DNA of 64,000 nt from a virus. A program made the translations under genes and the position numbers. The DNA lies in the IMG/VR virus record IMGVR_UViG_3300046692_000069, positions 1-64,000 of that record. One strand, given 5' to 3'. The notes beneath the pieces are model-generated. The model worked only from the letters and a program-made list of their open reading frames with translations, did not search any database and was not told the origin of the DNA. Every line of letters starts with the position of its first letter. The stretch's first letter is position 1. This document shows, piece by piece, positions 53,650 to 62,795 of the stretch.

Positions 53650-53908
53650 GGATGCGATGCGGCAATTGATTGTCGAGGCCAAGCGCGACAAAGAGCCTAT
53701 CATTCTTGAGAATGCATATGGCAAGGTAATCGGAGTCATTGGCGACGATGGTGATTGCTCCGTAACAAATGTCGACCCGCAAAGGCTAATGGCGGCAATG
53801 CTTGCTGACCCAGCTAGGCACGCAGCAAATAAAGATGCGAGAATGTCGCTGGTTAAGGCCGTAAATAGACAACGCATAAAGAAGTTTATGGCGTCTCTGT
53901 TTAATTGA
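53642..53908 (+). CDS. Hypothetical protein, 88 aa
   Basis: Overlaps the upstream stop by eight bases. A helical protein with IVEAKRDKEPIILENAYGKV and a basic end. No family recognised. It precedes the sigma-like pair. Confidence 0.67.
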   Translation: MNRDAMRQLIVEAKRDKEPIILENAYGKVIGVIGDDGDCSVTNVDPQRLMAAMLADPARHAANKDARMSLVKAVNRQRIKKFMASLFN

Positions 53909-53946
53909 TTGATCAGACACCCATCACGAAAGGAAATAATACCATA

Positions 53947-54534
53947 ATGACAATTACCGAAAGCGTTGCAATCCGTCCCGCATACATTGATGAGGCGGTT
54001 GTGAACTATACGCCAGCCCTGAAGTCTATGGCGGCGCGCCTGTTTAGGGCGAATGATGATTTCACCAAGCAACTCCGGAATGAACTGGTCATCGAAACGC
54101 AAACTACAGCCCTTGAGAAGTGGGAAACATTTCGCGAGGACGGCGGGATCTATCTGTGGCTAATGTGGCGTATGCGGGATGTCCATAACCGTATGATGCG
54201 CGATCTAAAACGCCGAAGGCATACTTACTCGTATCAGAGCGCCAAGCTTGCCCATGATGGCGCTGGAGGCAACACAGGCGGCACGGCGTCTGATGATCCA
54301 GACTATGTGCTGGGCAGGATAACGGATGGCATCGACCCAGCGCAGCACCATTCCCTTGAGGTTAAGCAGGCCATAGAGCACGCCATGAAGACGACTGAGG
54401 GTCGACAGCTACTCCAGTGGGCTATCGGGTACTCTCTTGACGAGATTGACGACACCGTGTCGCGGCAAGCCGTTAATCAACGCATCACACGCGCACGCAA
54501 GGCATTGACGGTGGCGATGAATGTCGCAGCCTAG
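53947..54534 (+). CDS. Sigma-like protein 2, tandem pair member A
   Basis: 195 residues. Residues about 14-80 resemble sigma region 2, with WETFREDGGIYLWLMWRMRD as the core-binding and -10 helices. Residues about 140-190 (HAMKTTEGRQLLQWAIGY, then a QAVNQRITRARKAL helix) resemble region 4. The middle is a Gly/Asp-rich linker. It may direct RNA polymerase to phage promoters. No test is available here. Coupled by a 14-base overlap to the next gene. Confidence 0.6.
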   Translation: MTITESVAIRPAYIDEAVVNYTPALKSMAARLFRANDDFTKQLRNELVIETQTTALEKWETFREDGGIYLWLMWRMRDVHNRMMRDLKRRRHTYSYQSAKLAHDGAGGNTGGTASDDPDYVLGRITDGIDPAQHHSLEVKQAIEHAMKTTEGRQLLQWAIGYSLDEIDDTVSRQAVNQRITRARKALTVAMNVAA

Positions 54535-55078
54535 CATTGATGAGCGTAACGATCGCATTATGGCGTATTGGCCGGCAATCATTATGGCCGCGACAAAGCG
54601 TTATCCACGCAATCGAGAGGCGGCTTATGATTTGGCAGTCGACACCGTTATGGAGTGCAGAAAGAACTGGGATGGCTTTAGGGAGGATGGTGGATTCTAC
54701 AATTGGATTATGTGGCAGTTGCGTGGCGCATTGAGCAGTAGGCTCAAGAGGCTACATAGTGATAAGGCAACCGCAGAGCTCGATGCTACGCGAGGAGCTA
54801 TATCTGATGGATTGGCTCTAGATATTGTTGTCGATCCTGCTTCTATGCCGCAAGCATCCGTAAGTGCGAAAATGATGATCAATGATATCCTGAAGACAAA
54901 CGAGGGTGAAGCTCTCGTGTTGACGGGAATGGGTTATAACTCTGATGAAATCGCAAGAATGATTAACAAGACGCCATCCAATGTGCGAAACATAATAGCG
55001 CATGGGCGAGCTAAGTTGAGAGGCGATTACATTGCAACCCCGCTACTACCAAAACGAGTCCATCGACTCCCTGTTTGA
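54521..55078 (+). CDS. Sigma-like protein 3, tandem pair member B
   Basis: 185 residues, paralogous to member A. FREDGGFYNWIMWQLRGALS aligns with its FREDGGIYLWLMWRMRD segment, and ILKTNEGEALVLTGMGYNSD with a MINKTPSNVRNIIAHGRAKL helix forms the region 4 part. Its C-terminus overlaps the helicase start by 47 bases. The pair suggests duplication and a specialised role. Confidence 0.62.
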   Translation: MSQPSIDERNDRIMAYWPAIIMAATKRYPRNREAAYDLAVDTVMECRKNWDGFREDGGFYNWIMWQLRGALSSRLKRLHSDKATAELDATRGAISDGLALDIVVDPASMPQASVSAKMMINDILKTNEGEALVLTGMGYNSDEIARMINKTPSNVRNIIAHGRAKLRGDYIATPLLPKRVHRLPV

Positions 55079-56807
55079 TTACTGGGATTCTGAGGCCGGC
55101 AATCCACTGATTGACCTAGCGACTGGCGCCGGCAAGTCGTTTGTTATGACGGGTATTATTCGCCGACTACTTCGTGGGTGGTGCGACATGAGAATTGTCG
55201 TGGTAACCCACGTCAAGGAGCTAATTGAGCAGAATCACCAAGAGCTTATAGATGAATGGCCGGAGGCGCCTGCTGGAATATACTCTGCTGGACTGGGTCG
55301 ACGCGATTACCGCGCACAAATCCTGTTCGGCGGCATTCAAACAATATGGAACAAAACCAACGAAATAGGCTTTGTCGATATCGTTCTTATCGATGAATGC
55401 CACCTCATAAGTCGTGACGCTGATGGGCGCTATGGCGCGTTCTTCGCAGAGCTACGCAAAGTCAATCCAGACTTGAAGATTGTCGGATTGACAGCCACTC
55501 CATATCGCCTTGACTCCGGTAGATTGGATGAGGGCGAAGATCGAATGTTCGATAAGGTTATCTACACCTACTCCATTGCCGATGGCGTTAGGGATGGTTA
55601 TTTGACGCCGCTATCGACAAAGGAGACCGCTAGCGAGATTAGCACATTTGGAGTCAAGAAAGCCGGCAAGGACTTTCAAAAGACAGCACTTGGAAAGGCG
55701 GCCGACGAAATAACCGAGGCTGCAGTTGCTGAGATCGTTGCAAAGGGCCGCGATAGACAGTCGTGGATGGCGTTTTGCTCTGGAAAGGAGCACGCGTATC
55801 ACGTTCGGGACGCAATCAATCGTCACGGCATTACCTGTGAAGCCATTGTTGACGACACGCCTAAAGGCGAGCGCCGCGACATCATCAGGGCATACAAGAA
55901 CTATGAGATTCGTTGCCTCACAAACAATGCCGTCCTAACCACTGGATTTAACCACAAGGGCGTCGATTTGATTGCAGCCCTTCGCCCGACGCTATCCGTT
56001 TCTCTTTATCTCCAGATGATGGGACGCGGGACTCGTGCTATCTATCGCACTGGATTCGATGAACACGACCCAAAGTGGACGGCGGAAGATAGGCGCCAAG
56101 CTATTGCGGATGGCCCGAAGCCGACGTGCTTGATTTTGGACTTCGCCCGCCTAGTTGATGAGCATGGCCCCGTAGACTCCGTTGTTGTTAGCGATCCGGG
56201 GTCTGGTGATGGAGAGGCCCCATCCAAGGTGTGCCCTCCTGAAACTCGCGAAGGTGCAAAAAGGGACAAGAACGGCATATTTGGTTGCGGGGAGAAGTTG
56301 CATGCTAGCGCTAGGTCATGTAAGTTCTGTGGATATGAATTTGAATTCGACACGGGGCCAAAGATTGATAGCACAGCAAGCGACAAGCCTATTATGTCGA
56401 CAACTCCACCAGAGTGGCGGTATGTCCTAAATCGTCGGTTCAATCTAAACCAGAAAGGAGACGCGCCAAACATCAAGGTTTCATACATCAACGGCAAGTC
56501 TCAGATTTACGAATGGCTTGGACCGGCTCATAAGGGGCTGCTTCACAATAGGTTTAAGTCGTTCTGGCATGCGCATGGTGGTAAAGATCCGCTGCCGCGT
56601 GATGCCTTAGAATTTCTTGACCGGCAAAACGAGTTGAGGCAAACGCAAAGAATTCTAGTGACTCCCGGAAAGGGTGGTTACTGGAATATTAAAGATTATG
56701 ATGTCGGCGCTATCGCTGATGAACGAAGCCTGTTCCAAAAGTTAAAGGGCGATCGCAAAGAGCGGCCGCCCTTGCTAGATGAAATGATGGATGAGATTCC
56801 ATTTTGA
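55032..56807 (+). CDS. SF2 DNA/RNA helicase with C-terminal zinc ribbon
   Basis: 591 residues, TTG start with GAGG eight bases away; the overlap with the sigma-like gene is long but the first residues (MQPRYYQNES) hold the Q-motif and must belong. Motif I ATGAGKS (30-36), motif II DECH (121-124), TATP (154-157) and motif VI QMMGRGTR near 328 are all present. Residues about 400-436 hold four Cys in CPPETREGAKR and CKFCGYEFEF, a zinc ribbon. It would unwind DNA in replication or recombination. Confidence 0.92.
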   Translation: MQPRYYQNESIDSLFDYWDSEAGNPLIDLATGAGKSFVMTGIIRRLLRGWCDMRIVVVTHVKELIEQNHQELIDEWPEAPAGIYSAGLGRRDYRAQILFGGIQTIWNKTNEIGFVDIVLIDECHLISRDADGRYGAFFAELRKVNPDLKIVGLTATPYRLDSGRLDEGEDRMFDKVIYTYSIADGVRDGYLTPLSTKETASEISTFGVKKAGKDFQKTALGKAADEITEAAVAEIVAKGRDRQSWMAFCSGKEHAYHVRDAINRHGITCEAIVDDTPKGERRDIIRAYKNYEIRCLTNNAVLTTGFNHKGVDLIAALRPTLSVSLYLQMMGRGTRAIYRTGFDEHDPKWTAEDRRQAIADGPKPTCLILDFARLVDEHGPVDSVVVSDPGSGDGEAPSKVCPPETREGAKRDKNGIFGCGEKLHASARSCKFCGYEFEFDTGPKIDSTASDKPIMSTTPPEWRYVLNRRFNLNQKGDAPNIKVSYINGKSQIYEWLGPAHKGLLHNRFKSFWHAHGGKDPLPRDALEFLDRQNELRQTQRILVTPGKGGYWNIKDYDVGAIADERSLFQKLKGDRKERPPLLDEMMDEIPF

Positions 56808-56821
56808 CAAAGGAGAATGAA

Positions 56822-57181
56822 ATGACTATCAAGACCGAAGCCCATAAGATCGCCGATAACGCGCGCATTGCCAGCGGAATCAGGGTTACCGTACGCCGTG
56901 CTGACCTGTTCTCTTATCATCGCAATGAGGCGGCTGCTAGCGACATCGTCGGCCATGCTCGCGTTGATCTTGACGACCTTGGAATTTCGCTGAATGGCCT
57001 GAAGCTAGTCAAGTTCCGGGACGGCGGCAACTATCGAATCCAAGCCCCTCCCGCAAAGGTGAATTCCAGCATATACGCCGTGTTCATTGTGCCGGACAGT
57101 CCGCTTGAACTGGCTATCCGCACGGCGGTTATTGAGCGGTTTATTGAGATTTCCAAGGGTGCGGAGGACTTGCTGCAATGA
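56822..57181 (+). CDS. Hypothetical protein, 119 aa
   Basis: ATG 56822 with AAAGGAGAATGAA. A small alpha/beta protein (IRVTVRRADLFSYHRNEAAA). It sits between helicase and a Cys-rich gene. Function is unknown. Confidence 0.7.
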   Translation: MTIKTEAHKIADNARIASGIRVTVRRADLFSYHRNEAAASDIVGHARVDLDDLGISLNGLKLVKFRDGGNYRIQAPPAKVNSSIYAVFIVPDSPLELAIRTAVIERFIEISKGAEDLLQ

Positions 57182-57414
57182 AGTGCTACAAGTGCAACGG
57201 TTGCGGCAATCTAGTGATGGATGAATCCGCGTATCTAGCTGAGATCAAGGTGCGGGGTGCTTACTCTTGCTGCCCTGAAAGCAGATATGAGCCGTATGAT
57301 ACTGGTGAGTATGATCTTGAGCGCATGAGGTTCGATGTAGATGTAGCGGCTAGGTTCGGTGACCTTATGTTTATGTTCCGATGGTGCAGCACACCACAAG
57401 GGGCTAGTTATTAG
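57178..57414 (+). CDS. Cys-rich zinc-ribbon-like protein, 78 aa
   Basis: ATGA-coupled. CYKCNGCGNLVM and CCPES give four or five Cys, a zinc ribbon for nucleic-acid or protein contact. The C-terminus is acidic and aromatic. Function is unknown. Confidence 0.68.
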   Translation: MKCYKCNGCGNLVMDESAYLAEIKVRGAYSCCPESRYEPYDTGEYDLERMRFDVDVAARFGDLMFMFRWCSTPQGASY

Positions 57415-57417
57415 TCG

Positions 57418-57540
57418 ATGCAGTGCCAGCGACACGATGAAGGAAGAGATATAACGCAACTAGCCGTAGACGCTATCAATGACATGCTGCGGCAATATCG
57501 AGAGGAAGGGAACATTCATGGCTACGCGCAAAAATACTAA
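57418..57540 (+). CDS. Tiny hypothetical protein, 40 aa
   Basis: A short frame that starts in the gap and overlaps the next start by 22 bases. MQCQRHDEGRDITQLAVDAI and a charged end make it plausible as protein. The ribosome site is weak. Low confidence. Confidence 0.35.
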   Translation: MQCQRHDEGRDITQLAVDAINDMLRQYREEGNIHGYAQKY

Positions 57541-58297
57541 GAGCACCAAGGCAATTACCGACGACGAAATTCCATCTATCGGCCACAATGGCGCGCCGGA
57601 AGACGATATCGACGTCAAGAAGGTTGCTGCCTTCAAGGATATTGACGATCTACTGGAAGAAACTTCGAACTGGGCGGATGGAGAGCCAATCACCAGCGAG
57701 ACGATGCATGACGAGATCACTAAGCTTGTCGGGATGCTTAAGGATGCCGGCGACCGTGCAGACTGCATTCGCGTCGAGCTGAAGCGGCCGCACGACGTAG
57801 CCGCAAAGGCCGTGCAGGATGAATTTAATCCGTATGTGCAGAAAGACAAAGGCAAGGTCGATAAGGCAAAGCGCGTCCTCAATGAGCTTCTTACGGCTTG
57901 GCGCGTAAAGGTAGCTCGCGAGCAGGAAGCCATTGCCCAACGCTTGCGTGATGAGGCGAGCGCGGCGCGCGAAGAAGCCAACAAGGCTATCCAAAATAGT
58001 CGCGGCAATCTTATCGAGCGTGAGTATGCCGAGGACGATCTGAAGCGCGCCAAGGAAGATGAGGCGGCCGCCAATCGAGCGGCCCGCGATGCTGGCAAGG
58101 GCCTTGGTCTGCGCACGGTACTGTCGTCTGTTGTCCTTGATAAAGATGCCGGCGTCGGCATGGATTGGGCGTTTGACTTCGCTCCGGAAAAGTTCTATGA
58201 ACTGGCTGAGCGACTAGCTTATGACCACGTCAGGACAAATCAGCTAGAACGTCTTGACGGGTTCGTTATAACCAGAGAGAAGGTTGCGAGAGGATGA
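57518..58297 (+). CDS. Coiled-coil hypothetical protein, 259 aa
   Basis: ATG 57518. After a basic N-terminus and a conserved IPSIGHNGAPEDD segment (about 19-31), the middle (120-200) is a long Glu/Arg/Ala coiled coil. The C-terminal part (about 205-255) is globular. Similar proteins occur near replication genes of rhizobial phages, without known role. It may be a scaffold for the replication complex. Confidence 0.74.
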   Translation: MATRKNTKSTKAITDDEIPSIGHNGAPEDDIDVKKVAAFKDIDDLLEETSNWADGEPITSETMHDEITKLVGMLKDAGDRADCIRVELKRPHDVAAKAVQDEFNPYVQKDKGKVDKAKRVLNELLTAWRVKVAREQEAIAQRLRDEASAAREEANKAIQNSRGNLIEREYAEDDLKRAKEDEAAANRAARDAGKGLGLRTVLSSVVLDKDAGVGMDWAFDFAPEKFYELAERLAYDHVRTNQLERLDGFVITREKVARG

Positions 58298-58325
58298 CAA
58301 TGACAGAGCGCGCGAGGAATGGCGA

Positions 58326-58676
58326 ATGACAGGCCACTACAAAAAGACAATTGCCGATCTTGTCGAGAGTGGTGGGCTTGTTGAATATGTCACAATACCA
58401 GCGCCGCACCATTCACATTTCCCATTCTACAGCAGTTTCGTTGATTTCCATGGGAGGTTGCCTACTTCGGCTGAAGTCGGAGACTATCTCAACTCCGATA
58501 GTAAGGGGATGTACTTTCAGCGTTTTGGGCGCGGATTACGCAAGCCACCAATGATCGTTGATTATGCAGATCCATCTATGTTTCGCCTGCGTCCAAAATC
58601 CGTAACCGACTCGAAGCACTATCCAGACGGCATGGTGATACCGAAAGAGAGGGATAATGTATTTAGAGCCGACTGA
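58326..58676 (+). CDS. Hypothetical protein, 116 aa
   Basis: ATG 58326 is used because AGGAATGGCGA precedes it. An upstream TTG (58284) would overlap the previous gene. It has a DFHGRLPTSAEVGDYLNSDS segment and a Pro-rich end. No family recognised. Confidence 0.65.
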   Translation: MTGHYKKTIADLVESGGLVEYVTIPAPHHSHFPFYSSFVDFHGRLPTSAEVGDYLNSDSKGMYFQRFGRGLRKPPMIVDYADPSMFRLRPKSVTDSKHYPDGMVIPKERDNVFRAD

Positions 58677-58878
58677 AGAGGAAAAGCGCGCCATTGCTGC
58701 GCTTCAAAGGATTGCAAAGAAGTGGCCTAAGTCTCTTTGGCTTTTTTCAGCATCTGGCTCTCTATGTGTCATGCGAACACTTCAAGGCGGCGAGCACGCT
58801 ACAGAGCGTCACGGCGAGATAGACCCAGATTATCATCTGGCAACAATCGACATTCCTAATGATGGGGGTGACTGGTAA
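58657..58878 (+). CDS. Hypothetical protein, 73 aa
   Basis: GAGAGGGATA precedes ATG 58657, which overlaps the upstream gene. TEEEKRAIAALQRIAKKWPK and a beta part, common in small phage proteins. Function is unknown. Confidence 0.67.
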   Translation: MYLEPTEEEKRAIAALQRIAKKWPKSLWLFSASGSLCVMRTLQGGEHATERHGEIDPDYHLATIDIPNDGGDW

Positions 58879-58879
58879 C

Positions 58880-59287
58880 ATGGCATTTGGAATACCTAGT
58901 GGTATCGGAGAAAACCTAGAGCTGCCATCTAATTGCTGGTTATGCGGCGCTGGTCACGCTACAGGGATCGGCGCCAACGGCGATTGGGGCAAGCGCTATG
59001 GGAAGGACACTATCGAACCGAAGTGGCTTTGTGAAGAATGTAAGCATCTATGCGCGCGGGTTAAAGAAATGAAGCATTCTGATTTGTGGGAAGTGCACGC
59101 CCTTGATGGTGGAGTCGAGGCCGTTGGTGAATACCTTGATACTATCGGTATATTCAACCTTGAGCACATGGATGGCCTTCAGGCTCGCATGATGGTTAAG
59201 GCCGCATGGCAGGGGTGCGCTAGAAAGCTGCGCAAGGACTTGGAAGAATCGTACGGCGAGCTGCCTCCGAAAGGGAGAAAGAAGTGA
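58880..59287 (+). CDS. Zinc-binding hypothetical protein, 135 aa
   Basis: ATG 58880 is preferred to 58859 for spacing from GGGGGTG. CWLCGAGHATG (about 20-30) and WLCEECKHLC (about 50-59) hold a four-Cys zinc site. A C-terminal helical part precedes the primase gene, which starts in its stop codon. It may be an accessory of the replisome. Confidence 0.68.
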   Translation: MAFGIPSGIGENLELPSNCWLCGAGHATGIGANGDWGKRYGKDTIEPKWLCEECKHLCARVKEMKHSDLWEVHALDGGVEAVGEYLDTIGIFNLEHMDGLQARMMVKAAWQGCARKLRKDLEESYGELPPKGRKK

Positions 59288-61587
59288 AGTCAAAAGAAAA
59301 GACCCAAATGCACATTCTTGCGGAAGCCTACGCGGGCAAGCCGTGGGAATGGGACATCTTTCCTGCTCGCGAAGAGGATCGTCGTGAATGGGATGAGATG
59401 CGCGGCGAAGAGGTGATGAAGCTTGAAAAGGCTCCATATCCAGCGCGTGGGCTTCGCGATGCCAAGCGCAGAGAGGCCGCCATTGAGGCTTGGTGGGGCC
59501 GTCTTCATCCGAATGCACTTGTTGCCCTGCCTACCGGTAGGGCGAATGACGTTTGGGTTCTTGATATTGACGTGCCGTCTAAAGACCACAAGGACGATGG
59601 CCGAGAATGGCTTGCTGAGATGGAAGATGAGCACGGCCCTCTGCCGCATACGCGAATTGGCGTAACGGCTGGCGGTGGCTTGCATTACTATTTCAAGTAT
59701 GTGGAGGGAATCGCGAATGGCTCCGGCCTAAGTTCTGGCCTTGGTCGTGGCGTTGACGTGCGCGGCGAGGGCGGATATGTGGTCGCGCCGGGGTCCATCA
59801 TGGCAGATGGTCGTTTCTATGAATGGAAAGACGATAACGCTCCGTTCGCCGACGCTCCGGATTGGCTGCTTGATATCGTTGTCAAGCGCAATGAGCGGCC
59901 TGAAGAGCCTCGCCAGCGCGCTTCTTCAGGATCAAACACCGATTATCGCCCATCGGGAGGAAACGACGCCTACGCGCGCACTGCGCTCGATGCTGAATGC
60001 CGAGACCTTGCGAGCATGGGTGAAGGTAGCGGGCGTGGCTTTGCGCTGAATAAGGCCGGCTTCAAGCTGGGGTCACTCGTTGCATCCGGGCACTTGTCTT
60101 ACGACGAAGTCTATGGGGCGCTTCTTAATGCGGCCCACGATAACGGCCTAGTCAAGACGGATGGTATTCGCGAGGTCGAGGCCAAGATTAGGCGCGGGCT
60201 GCAATCTGGTGGCAGAAAGCCACGCGATGTGCCAGAGGGCGACTATCAGGAAAACAATCTGCGCCTACGTGACTTGAAGAAGGTTATCGAGCGCGGCCTT
60301 GAGAAGGGAAAAGACAGGGAGGATAGCGAGCGGGGAAACATCGACGCCGATGAAGACGAATCGGCGGATGACGAGGAAGAGCTTGCAATCAAGATCACCC
60401 CGTTCAAGTACGTGGCTCCTAAAAACCTAAAGCGCCGGGAGTTCGTCTATGATGGCCATTATGTACGCAAGTACGTTTCAGTTACCATCTCCCCCGGAGG
60501 CGTTGGCAAGACGTCGCTTAGCATTGCGGAAGCACTAGCAATGACTAGTGGCCTCAATCTGCTTGGCTATGAAATTCCCGACAAGAAGCGCTTTAACGTG
60601 TGGCTATTCAACGCAGAAGATCCGCGCGACGAACTAGAGCGCCGAATCATGGCGTGCGCTGAATATTTCGGGCTTAAGCCAGATGACTACGAGGGCCGGC
60701 TGTTTGTCGATACTGGCCGCGAACAGGATCTTGTCATCATGCGCGAGGACAAGAAGAGCGGGCTAGTGACGGCGGAGCCTATCCTTGAGGCTGTTGTTCA
60801 GCACATGAAGCGCTACAAGATCGACGTCATGATTATCGATCCGTTCGTCTCTACTCACGGCGTCAATGAGAACGACAATGGCGCTATCGACAAGGTTGCT
60901 AAGCTCTGGTCACAGGTGGCAGATTATACGAACTGTGCCGTAGAGATCGTGCACCACGCCAAGAAGACGGGCGACAAAGCCGTTACGGTCGAGGATGCGC
61001 GCGGGGCGGTTGCGCTCTTGTCTGCCGCTAGATCGGCCCGCGTACTTAATCCTATGACGGATGCCGAGGCGAAAGAAGCGGCAGTCAAGCTTGAGGATCG
61101 TCGTTCATACTTCAGCATTGAGATGGGCAAGGTCAACCTCCTGAAGAATCCGGGCAAGCGCAAATGGCGCAAGCTTGAGTCTGTCCCCCTCGGCAATGGT
61201 ACGGGACGCGGTGGAGTCATCGGTCAGGATCATGCCGGCGTTGTGACTGAATGGCTTTGGCCAACAGCTAGCGAAGTGGCTGAGGAGCTTGACGAGAAAA
61301 TTGAGAAGCTGATTATCATCAATCTTCGCAACAAGCTCTACAAGATGAGCCAGCGCAGCTCCGACTGGGCCGGCCATATGATCGGGCAGCTACTCGGTAT
61401 CGAGACAGACAAGGATAGCAAGGACAACATTAATCGTTGCGAAAGCATCCTCCGGTCCTTGCATGAGCAGAAAAAGATTGCTAAGGTGCAAGAGGCTGTG
61501 GCACGGCGCACGGATAAGCAGTGGTTTTGGACCACTCCAGATGTGGCAATGAAGATGTTTGAAGATGCAAAGAAGGGTGATGAATGA
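59284..61587 (+). CDS. PrimPol-helicase replicase
   Basis: 767 residues, GTG start with GGGAGAAAGAA. Residues about 65-205 form a bifunctional primase-polymerase (PrimPol) domain: LDID with Asp94 and Asp96, GGGLHYYF with His134, and VDVRGEGGYVVAPGS (158-172). Residues about 250-305 are a helical primase C-terminal part. Residues about 375-600 form a RepA/RecA-like helicase with Walker A GGVGKT (405-410). The C-terminal 130 residues look winged-helical. It probably starts and drives phage DNA replication. A separate DNA polymerase was not seen in the window. Confidence 0.92.
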   Translation: MKSKEKTQMHILAEAYAGKPWEWDIFPAREEDRREWDEMRGEEVMKLEKAPYPARGLRDAKRREAAIEAWWGRLHPNALVALPTGRANDVWVLDIDVPSKDHKDDGREWLAEMEDEHGPLPHTRIGVTAGGGLHYYFKYVEGIANGSGLSSGLGRGVDVRGEGGYVVAPGSIMADGRFYEWKDDNAPFADAPDWLLDIVVKRNERPEEPRQRASSGSNTDYRPSGGNDAYARTALDAECRDLASMGEGSGRGFALNKAGFKLGSLVASGHLSYDEVYGALLNAAHDNGLVKTDGIREVEAKIRRGLQSGGRKPRDVPEGDYQENNLRLRDLKKVIERGLEKGKDREDSERGNIDADEDESADDEEELAIKITPFKYVAPKNLKRREFVYDGHYVRKYVSVTISPGGVGKTSLSIAEALAMTSGLNLLGYEIPDKKRFNVWLFNAEDPRDELERRIMACAEYFGLKPDDYEGRLFVDTGREQDLVIMREDKKSGLVTAEPILEAVVQHMKRYKIDVMIIDPFVSTHGVNENDNGAIDKVAKLWSQVADYTNCAVEIVHHAKKTGDKAVTVEDARGAVALLSAARSARVLNPMTDAEAKEAAVKLEDRRSYFSIEMGKVNLLKNPGKRKWRKLESVPLGNGTGRGGVIGQDHAGVVTEWLWPTASEVAEELDEKIEKLIIINLRNKLYKMSQRSSDWAGHMIGQLLGIETDKDSKDNINRCESILRSLHEQKKIAKVQEAVARRTDKQWFWTTPDVAMKMFEDAKKGDE

Positions 61588-61949
61588 TGTATGGAAAGTA
61601 TGTTGATTATGGTTTCGATATTTTCGCCCATTTTAGGGTCAGCAAGGGGCCTATCGTTCTTGGTAAGAGTGACTATCCATGGAGCGATGGATTGCCAGCA
61701 AAATCCGAAAAGAAAGCTAAGCGCAAAGCACAGGGCCGTGCGCGCATGAAGACGAGGCTTGCGCATCGCAAGGTGTCTCAGTTCGCTAAAAGGAAACGTC
61801 TTCGTTCGTGGCGCTTTATGCGTCCTGATATTGCTGCTACTCTATTTTATCATTCATTCATCACTAGCCAAGAAGATCGCCATGCGATGGGGTTGACAAA
61901 AAACCCTATTCGCCTTTGGGAATCTTCCCCGTCCACTGCTCGCGTATAA
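61584..61949 (+). CDS. Basic hypothetical protein, 121 aa
   Basis: ATGA overlap with the replicase. Residues about 35-80 are extremely basic (KSEKKAKRKAQGRARMKTRL), likely to bind nucleic acid. No family recognised. Confidence 0.66.
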   Translation: MMYGKYVDYGFDIFAHFRVSKGPIVLGKSDYPWSDGLPAKSEKKAKRKAQGRARMKTRLAHRKVSQFAKRKRLRSWRFMRPDIAATLFYHSFITSQEDRHAMGLTKNPIRLWESSPSTARV

Positions 61950-61964
61950 TCACAAGGAGACCGC

Positions 61965-62795
61965 ATGACCAATAAAAATGAATTCACCAATATCCGCTAT
62001 GCCAAGGGGCCGACAATACTCATGTCTAGTGGCGTATATTTCGACTACCTCTATCCAGAGGAAACGCCAATCACCATTGACGACTATGTCAACGGCCTTT
62101 TGTCTGAGGGGCGATATCGTGGGCAGACGATCAACAAAGTGACAGGCTATGGCGTTCGCTACACGGTTCTTCAGCATGCCTATTTGGCTGCGGTAGAGGC
62201 GAAACAGCACGCTAAAGAGCTTGGACTTAGCAAGGACGCCGCCGATGACCTTGCGTTTGAAGCGCTCATGCATGAGTCAGGTGAAGTAGTTTGCGGCGAC
62301 ATGACCAGTCCGCTAAAGTCATTACTGCCCGAATACAAGGTTATCGAGAAGCGATGCGAAAAAGCCATTGGCGATAGCTTTGGCGTGAAGGGGAATTATC
62401 ACGACATCGTCAAGGAAATCGATAATCGCCTTTGGATGACGGAACGCCGCGACATGCTTAATTGGTCTGGTGAGGAATGGAGTGGCGATCATGGGTTGCG
62501 GGCGTATAAAAGAACTATTTACCCTATTGCTGATGGGATGGTAAAGTCTATATGGCTGGCTACATGGCGCATTCTTGATGGTCCCGGACGCATGCGCCGC
62601 GCTCGCAATAAGGGGGTGGTTGTTGAAAATGGGTTTGGGTATCCCATATTTGGCAATGAATTGCTCGCGGATGGTTATGTTAATGTGTATTCCGGAGAAA
62701 ATGGTCATTTCCCCGGAGCCGTGAATAATGTCCCGTTGGACAGGAGCGGAGCAAAATACCGCATCCGGATCAAACTAAAGGATAATGCACAATGA
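61965..62795 (+). CDS. HD-type phosphohydrolase (YfbR-like)
   Basis: 276 residues. RGQTINKVTGYGVRYTVLQH supplies the first His, LAFEALMHESGEVVCGDMTS corresponds to the HD-dyad helix and the following Asp, and SPLKSLLPEYKVIEKRCEKA is the family signature of phage YfbR-like 5'-nucleotidase/HD proteins. Here the dyad reads His-Glu instead of His-Asp, which may change metal binding. It would act on deoxynucleotides. The C-terminal 100 residues are an additional part. Confidence 0.78.
   Translation: MTNKNEFTNIRYAKGPTILMSSGVYFDYLYPEETPITIDDYVNGLLSEGRYRGQTINKVTGYGVRYTVLQHAYLAAVEAKQHAKELGLSKDAADDLAFEALMHESGEVVCGDMTSPLKSLLPEYKVIEKRCEKAIGDSFGVKGNYHDIVKEIDNRLWMTERRDMLNWSGEEWSGDHGLRAYKRTIYPIADGMVKSIWLATWRILDGPGRMRRARNKGVVVENGFGYPIFGNELLADGYVNVYSGENGHFPGAVNNVPLDRSGAKYRIRIKLKDNAQ

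Noticed and set aside
55032-55078. A later helicase start to avoid the 47-base overlap
   Set aside because: The first residues contain the Q-motif of the helicase, and TTG 55032 has a ribosome site, so the overlap is accepted.
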